NCBI RefSeq assembly: GCF_007097205.2
Contig: NZ_VJYK02000014.1
Span: 1 to 37,206, forward strand
Source: Streptomyces alkaliterrae
GTDB taxonomy: Bacteria; Actinomycetota; Actinomycetes; Streptomycetales; Streptomycetaceae
Direction of reading: 5' to 3'
Length of the DNA stretch: 37,206 nt
The position numbers were made by a program, and so were the translations under genes. A model generated the notes under the pieces. It had not been told where the DNA came from and ran no database searches. It worked only from the letters and a program-made list of their open reading frames with translations. This document shows positions 33,683 through 37,206 of this stretch, piece after piece. Numbering within the stretch: the stretch's first letter is position 1; each line of letters starts with the position of its first letter.

Positions 33683-34498
33683 TCAGCGGTCGCGCAGCGG
33701 GCGTTCGACGGCGTCCCGCGGGTCCAGCATCTCGATGAGCGCGAACGGCGCGCCGTCCGGATCCGAGACCCGGGCGTAGCAGCCGTACGGCGAGTCGCGG
33801 GGTTCGCTGTGCACGCGCCCGCCGAGTTTGTCCACCATGCGCAGTGCGGACGTCAGTTCGCTGACCGCGAAGTAAGTCACCCACATCGAACCGCGGTCGA
33901 AGGGCAGCGCGCCCCCCACTCCCCGTACCCCGCACACCGGCCGACCGGCCAACAGGAACGTGCGATAGTCCGACTGCGACTGCGGCACCGACAGCCGTTC
34001 CACCTGGTAGCCGAAGACCGCCCGGTAGAAGGCTGTGACCATCATCGCCTCGGGCACGATGATCTCGTTCCACACCGGAGTACCGGGACGTCCGGCCGCC
34101 GGCTGCTCCGGCAGCGCGTCGGCCTGCCAGAGGCCGAACGAGGCGCCCGCCGGGTCGGCGGCGATCGCGACCCGGTCGCCCTGCCCGCTGTCCATCGGGC
34201 CGACGCCGACCGTGCCGCCGCAGTCCCGGATGAGGCCGGACGTCTCGTCCGCGTCGTCGGTCGCGAGGTAGGGCAGCCAGGCGGCCGGGAAGCCGTGGCC
34301 CTTCCGGATCTCGCCGAGGCCGGCGACGTCCAGCCCGTCGAGGTACGCCCTTACGTGCGGGCCGAGTTCCTGCTCCACGCGGCGGAACTGCCAGCCGAAC
34401 AGCTCTCCGTAGAACTCCTCGCTCGCGCGCAGGTCACATGCCATCAGGCTCACCCAGCAGGGTGTGCCGGGAACGGGCCGGGCCACTGCCTCGGTCAT
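33683..34498 (-). CDS. VOC superfamily protein (two glyoxalase-like repeats)
   Basis: 271 residues from ATG 34498 (MTEAVARPVPGTPCWVSL), with GAGGAG about 9 bases upstream. Two beta-alpha-beta-beta-beta repeats are visible: the first ~12-125 (CWVSLMACDLRASEEFYGELFGW ... IAADPAGASFGLWQ), the second ~138-260 (WNEIIVPEAMMVTAFYRAVFGYQ ... VSDPDGAPFALIEM). This resembles the actinobacterial two-domain VOC proteins often called hydrolases or antigen CFP30B-like. Metal ligands are not complete, so it may be a binding or resistance-type protein and not an enzyme. The ATG overlaps the stop of a possible small Cys-rich gene upstream. Confidence 0.9.
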   Translation of the reverse strand: MTEAVARPVPGTPCWVSLMACDLRASEEFYGELFGWQFRRVEQELGPHVRAYLDGLDVAGLGEIRKGHGFPAAWLPYLATDDADETSGLIRDCGGTVGVGPMDSGQGDRVAIAADPAGASFGLWQADALPEQPAAGRPGTPVWNEIIVPEAMMVTAFYRAVFGYQVERLSVPQSQSDYRTFLLAGRPVCGVRGVGGALPFDRGSMWVTYFAVSELTSALRMVDKLGGRVHSEPRDSPYGCYARVSDPDGAPFALIEMLDPRDAVERPLRDR

Positions 34499-34713
34499 CG
34501 CCGCTGTCTCCTCGTCGTGGCGGCTCTCGCCGCCGTCGTCGATCCCGGTCGAGTGCGCGGACGCCGTGCGGCGGCGCCCGCCGTGTGCTCGCAGTACCGA
34601 TGCTCGCACTCTCCGCACGCGCCTGTCTCCGGCCGCGCCGGAGTTCTTCCCCTCCGGGCCGAGGGAATGCCGACGACCTTCCGCTCCCGAGTGCCTCGAG
34701 ACTGGTTTTCCAC
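34495..34713 (-). CDS. possible small Cys/His-rich protein coupled to the VOC gene
   Basis: A 72-residue frame from GTG 34713 (alternative in-frame starts further upstream). Its middle reads TGACGECEHRYCEHTAG, a CxxCxHxxCxH cluster suited to zinc binding, flanked by Arg/Ala/Thr-rich ends. Its TGA (34495-34497) overlaps the VOC ATG (34496-34498), typical of translational coupling. The ribosome site is weak. I do not recognise a family. The Cys cluster and the overlap argue for a real gene; the basic, low-complexity tail argues against. Confidence 0.4.
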   Translation of the reverse strand: MENQSRGTRERKVVGIPSARRGRTPARPETGACGECEHRYCEHTAGAAARRPRTRPGSTTAARAATTRRQRR

Positions 34714-34753
34714 AGGCCCGGCCGTCCTGCCCCCACGACCGGACCCACTGGGC

Positions 34754-34765
34754 GACAATGCCCGC
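34754..34765 (+). promoter_or_regulatory. -10-like box before the sulfurtransferase start
   Basis: GACAAT (34754-34759) lies six bases before ATG 34766, again compatible with a leaderless message. There is no ribosome site. Confidence 0.3.
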
Positions 34766-35593
34766 ATGACAGCCATCATGACCGCATCCGAACTGTTGAG
34801 CGAGCTGAGCGGCGAGACACCTCCGACGCTGCTGGACGTCCGCTACGAGATGGCGGGGCCGCCCGGCCGCGATCTCTACGAGGCCGGCCATCTGCCCGGC
34901 GCGGTCTTCGTCGACCTGGACGCCGAGTTGGCCGGCCGGCCGGGGCCCGCCGGCCGCCACCCGCTGCCCGACCCGGCGGACTTCGGCGCGGCGATGCGGC
35001 GCGCGGGCGTGCGGGCGGACCACCCCGTCGTGGTGTACGACGGCGGGAACGGCTGGGGCGCGGCCCGGGCCTGGTGGCTGCTGCGCTGGGCGGGCCACCC
35101 CGACGTACGGGTGCTCGACGGCGGCTTCGCGCGGTGGCGCGGCCCGGTCGGCACCGACGGGCCGCGGCCCGAGCCCGGCGACTTCACCCCCGAGCCGGGC
35201 GGCATGCGACTGCTGGACGCGGAGGGCGCCGCCGCGCTCGCCCGTCGCGGAGTACTGCTGGACGCCCGCACGGCCGAGCGCTACCGGGGGGAGACGGAGC
35301 CCATCGACCCGGTGGCGGGGCACATCCCGGGCGCGCTGAGCGCTCCGACCGGCGAGAACGTCGACGACGGCGGGCTGCTGCTGCCGGCCGACGAGCTGCG
35401 GGCGCGCTTCAAGCGGCTGGGCGCCGTGCCGGAGGCGGAGGTCGGGGTGTACTGCGGCTCCGGGGTCTCGGCGGCGCACCAGGTGTGGGCGCTGGCCGTC
35501 GTGGGGCTCAACGCGGCGCTGTACGTGGGTTCGTGGTCGGAGTGGGTGGCCGATCCGGCCCGCCCGGTGGCCACCGGCGCCGACCCGGGCTGA
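34766..35593 (+). CDS. thiosulfate/3-mercaptopyruvate sulfurtransferase (double rhodanese)
   Basis: 275 residues from ATG 34766 (MTAIMTASELLSELSG). Two rhodanese domains: the inactive N-terminal one (~10-130, LLDVRYEMAGPPGRDLYEAGHLPGAVFVDLD) and the catalytic C-terminal one (~150-265, LLDARTAERYRGETEPIDPVAGHIPGA). The active-site Cys is in VYCGSGVSA; a CGSGV loop is typical of 3-mercaptopyruvate-type enzymes in this clade. These enzymes transfer sulfane sulfur to cyanide or thiols in the cytoplasm. It is divergent from the VOC gene and convergent with sepH, separated by a perfect terminator. Confidence 0.93.
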   Translation: MTAIMTASELLSELSGETPPTLLDVRYEMAGPPGRDLYEAGHLPGAVFVDLDAELAGRPGPAGRHPLPDPADFGAAMRRAGVRADHPVVVYDGGNGWGAARAWWLLRWAGHPDVRVLDGGFARWRGPVGTDGPRPEPGDFTPEPGGMRLLDAEGAAALARRGVLLDARTAERYRGETEPIDPVAGHIPGALSAPTGENVDDGGLLLPADELRARFKRLGAVPEAEVGVYCGSGVSAAHQVWALAVVGLNAALYVGSWSEWVADPARPVATGADPG

Positions 35594-35605
35594 TCCCGCG
35601 GCATG

Positions 35606-35631
35606 GTGGGTGGGGCCGCGGCCCCACCCAC
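35606..35631. terminator. bidirectional terminator between the sulfurtransferase gene and sepH
   Basis: GTGGGTGGGGCC (35606-35617) and GGCCCCACCCAC (35620-35631) form a perfect 12-bp stem around a palindromic GGCCGCGGCC centre. Confidence 0.9.
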
Positions 35632-35635
35632 ACGG

Positions 35636-36652
35636 CTAGTCCTGCTTCTTGCGGCGTGTGCCGAAGACGATCTCGTCCCAACTCGGCACGGCTGCGCGTC
35701 TACCGGGTCGTACGCCGTCGGCCTCGGCCTGGCGGTCGGTGTTGCCGGTGAGCCGGTCACGATGGCCGGCGACCGTGCGAGGCATGAGCACGTCCGCGTA
35801 CGCGGAACCGGCACTGGCCGCCGGTGCCGGCGGCTCGACGACGGCGCCCTCCTCGTCCTCCTCGCGCTGCCCGTCGGTGGACTCGACGGCCGGTTCCGGT
35901 ACGACCAGGTCACCCCGGAAGCTCGGTACGGCCTCCAGCAGGCTGGTCAGCGAGTCGCGCTCCTCGACCGGCTCGGTGCGTGCCGCCTCCGACCGGTCGG
36001 CCGCCCGGCCGTCGTCCCCGAGCCGTTCCTTGGGCAGCCGGGCGATGCGCGGAACGAACGGGTAGCTCGGCTCCGGGGTGTCGTCCGCCTCGCCGATCAG
36101 CCCGCGCGCCTCCTCGTCCAGCGCCTGCACCAGGCGGCGCGGCGGATCGTAGGACCAGCTGGCCGAGTGGGTCTCGCTGGCGACGCGGTACACCAGCAGC
36201 ACCTCCCAGGTGCCATCGTCCCGACGCCAGGAGTCCCACTGGACGGTGTCCTTGTCTGCCCCGCGCATCAGCAACCGCTCCGAGACGGCGTCGCCGAGCG
36301 GCGGCCCGGAGTTCTCACCGGGTCGGCGGACGGGGGTCTTGCGGGCCCGCTCGGCCATGAAGGCGCGCTCGGCCAGCACCGGGCCCTCGAACCTGCGCAC
36401 CCGGTCGACGGGGATGCCGGCGAGCTGCGCGACCTCCTCGGCGCTGGCGCCGGCTCTTATCCGCGCCTGGATGTCACGCGGGCGGAGGTGGCTCTCGACC
36501 TCGATCTCGATCTGACCGAGTCTGGCCCGGTCGTTGCGCACGGCGGCGCGCAGCCGTTCGTCGATGGGCAGCGTGTACTCGGAGTTGTCGGCAGCCTTGA
36601 GCACCAGCCGTGTGCCGTCGTTGCTGACCGCCACGACACGCAGTTCGGGCAT
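35636..36652 (-). CDS. sepH: septation protein SepH (DUF3071 family)
   Basis: 338 residues from ATG 36652 (MPELRVVAVSNDGTRLVLKAADNSEYTLPIDERLR), with GGGAGGT about 5 bases upstream. SepH binds FtsZ and promotes Z-ring assembly and sporulation septation in Streptomyces. The conserved DUF3071 domain occupies ~1-170 and contains the essential helix-turn-helix-like segment RPRDIQARIRAGASAEEVAQLAGIPVDRVRRFEGP (~54-88). The rest is a long Pro/Glu/Ala-rich disordered tail ending in a conserved VPSWDEIVFGTRRKKQD. The length matches the family. It is transcribed toward the sulfurtransferase gene. Confidence 0.95.
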   Translation of the reverse strand: MPELRVVAVSNDGTRLVLKAADNSEYTLPIDERLRAAVRNDRARLGQIEIEVESHLRPRDIQARIRAGASAEEVAQLAGIPVDRVRRFEGPVLAERAFMAERARKTPVRRPGENSGPPLGDAVSERLLMRGADKDTVQWDSWRRDDGTWEVLLVYRVASETHSASWSYDPPRRLVQALDEEARGLIGEADDTPEPSYPFVPRIARLPKERLGDDGRAADRSEAARTEPVEERDSLTSLLEAVPSFRGDLVVPEPAVESTDGQREEDEEGAVVEPPAPAASAGSAYADVLMPRTVAGHRDRLTGNTDRQAEADGVRPGRRAAVPSWDEIVFGTRRKKQD

Positions 36653-37159
36653 GGGGACCTCCCGGGTGGTGCCTGCCGACGTCACGTGCGTCGCTGCTCC
36701 CGCTAGACGAGTGTGGCCTGCCCGGGTGCAGCCTGCCACAACCTTGCCGACTTGCCCGGCGTGTCGGGCCCGCGCCCCCTGTTGCCGTTATGGCACAGTT
36801 ACCGGTTCGCCACTCAGGGTGACTGAATCGTGCTCGAGTGTCACGCTGTGCCACGCGAAGTCAACAAGGTCGAGGCCAGGTTCGCCACACTACTCCATTA
36901 GGGCCAGCTCGCGCGGCGGGCGCGCCGCTCAACTTCCTGTTTCCTCGGCGAGTTGACGCTTGTTGATCGTTTTGACCGCACTACCCGATTGGTGGTGGAT
37001 CGTCGGTCGGTGCGAGCCGGGTCCGCTCCCCCCGGTTCCCGGGGGTGGCGATCTTCACAGAACCGGGCGAAGAGGAACTATCGCCTCCGCTCGGCGGTCC
37101 TTCCTCTGTGTGTGACCACCCGACGGGTGTGACCGAAGGAGCGCGACCCGAGGCGAGGC
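36653..37159. other. regulatory region upstream of sepH to the contig end
   Basis: 507 bp without a convincing complete gene. It holds a direct repeat GGTTCGCCAC (36804-36813 and 36879-36888), an inverted pair GGCACAG (36792-36798)/CTGTGCC (36846-36852), a rightward vegetative-like TTGACC-N17-GTGGAT (36972-37000), a rightward ECF-like GGAAC-N18-GTC (37074-37099), and a perfect palindrome CACCCGACGGGTG (37117-37129). It is AT-richer than its surroundings near 36780-36900. Confidence 0.5.
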
Positions 37160-37190
37160 ATGGAGAACAGGCGGACACCCCACCCGGCAT
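37160..37190 (+). CDS. possible start of a rightward gene, cut by the contig end
   Basis: ATG 37160 opens MENRRTPHPA before the adapter sequence at 37191. GAGGCGAGG precedes it at close distance and GAAGGAG further upstream. Only ten codons are visible, so identity cannot be judged. Confidence 0.25.
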
Positions 37191-37206
37191 CTGTCTCTTA
37201 TACACA
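37191..37206 (+). other. Nextera (Tn5) mosaic-end adapter remnant
   Basis: The final 16 bases, CTGTCTCTTATACACA, are identical to the first 16 of the 19-base Tn5 mosaic end used in Nextera libraries. This is library adapter, not genome. Confidence 0.95.

Noticed and set aside
36981..37205. Minus-strand 74-codon frame beginning MYKRQ at the right edge
   Set aside because: Its first codons are translated from the Nextera adapter, so it is artificial.

Overview
This is a 37.2 kb chromosomal window from a high-GC actinomycete, almost certainly a Streptomyces. It carries whiH directly upstream of hrdB, a parE/parC pair, sepH and the usual Streptomyces core neighbours, with strongly GC-rich third codon positions throughout. 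There is no phage, IS element, CRISPR array, rRNA or tRNA gene. It is a conserved core region, not an accessory island. I did not find a new multi-gene system. The interesting signals are regulatory sites, unusual domain fusions, one broken core gene and one sequencing artefact.

Layout, left to right. (1) 1-6537: the 3' end of a helicase-like gene, a conserved hypothetical protein that looks like a RadC/JAB relative without its metal site, a RecQ helicase fused to a phosphoribosyltransferase-like domain, a DUF4192 protein, and a Nudix/winged-helix regulator of the NrtR type. (2) 6642-11762: a fused ABC ATPase/membrane protein, the sporulation regulator whiH behind a sigma-WhiG-like promoter, and the principal sigma factor gene hrdB behind a sigma-R-like promoter. 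(3) 11946-20107: a secreted trypsin-like protease, a small zinc-ribbon protein, parE, a DUF485/sodium-solute symporter pair, a sucrase/ferredoxin-like protein with an iron-box operator, and a CobW-type metal GTPase. (4) 20172-26875: parC, a catalytic/non-catalytic pair of M16 peptidases, and an M23 cell-wall hydrolase controlled by a c-di-AMP (ydaO) riboswitch. (5) 27120-33652: a GntR/FadR regulator, a 5'-deleted ptsH (HPr), a large GNAT/acyl-CoA-synthetase-like protein, DUF5998, an alkaline-phosphatase-superfamily protein and thymidine kinase. (6) 33683-37206: a two-domain VOC protein with a possible small Cys-rich upstream partner, a thiosulfate sulfurtransferase, and the septation protein gene sepH.

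Working together: whiH, hrdB, parE, parC and sepH tie the segment to growth, chromosome topology and sporulation septation. Convergent gene ends carry strong, often perfect bidirectional hairpin terminators. Several genes appear to be read from leaderless transcripts, because a -10 box sits 6-7 bases before the start codon. The last 16 bases are the Nextera transposon mosaic end, so the right edge of the window is a contig end carrying adapter sequence.
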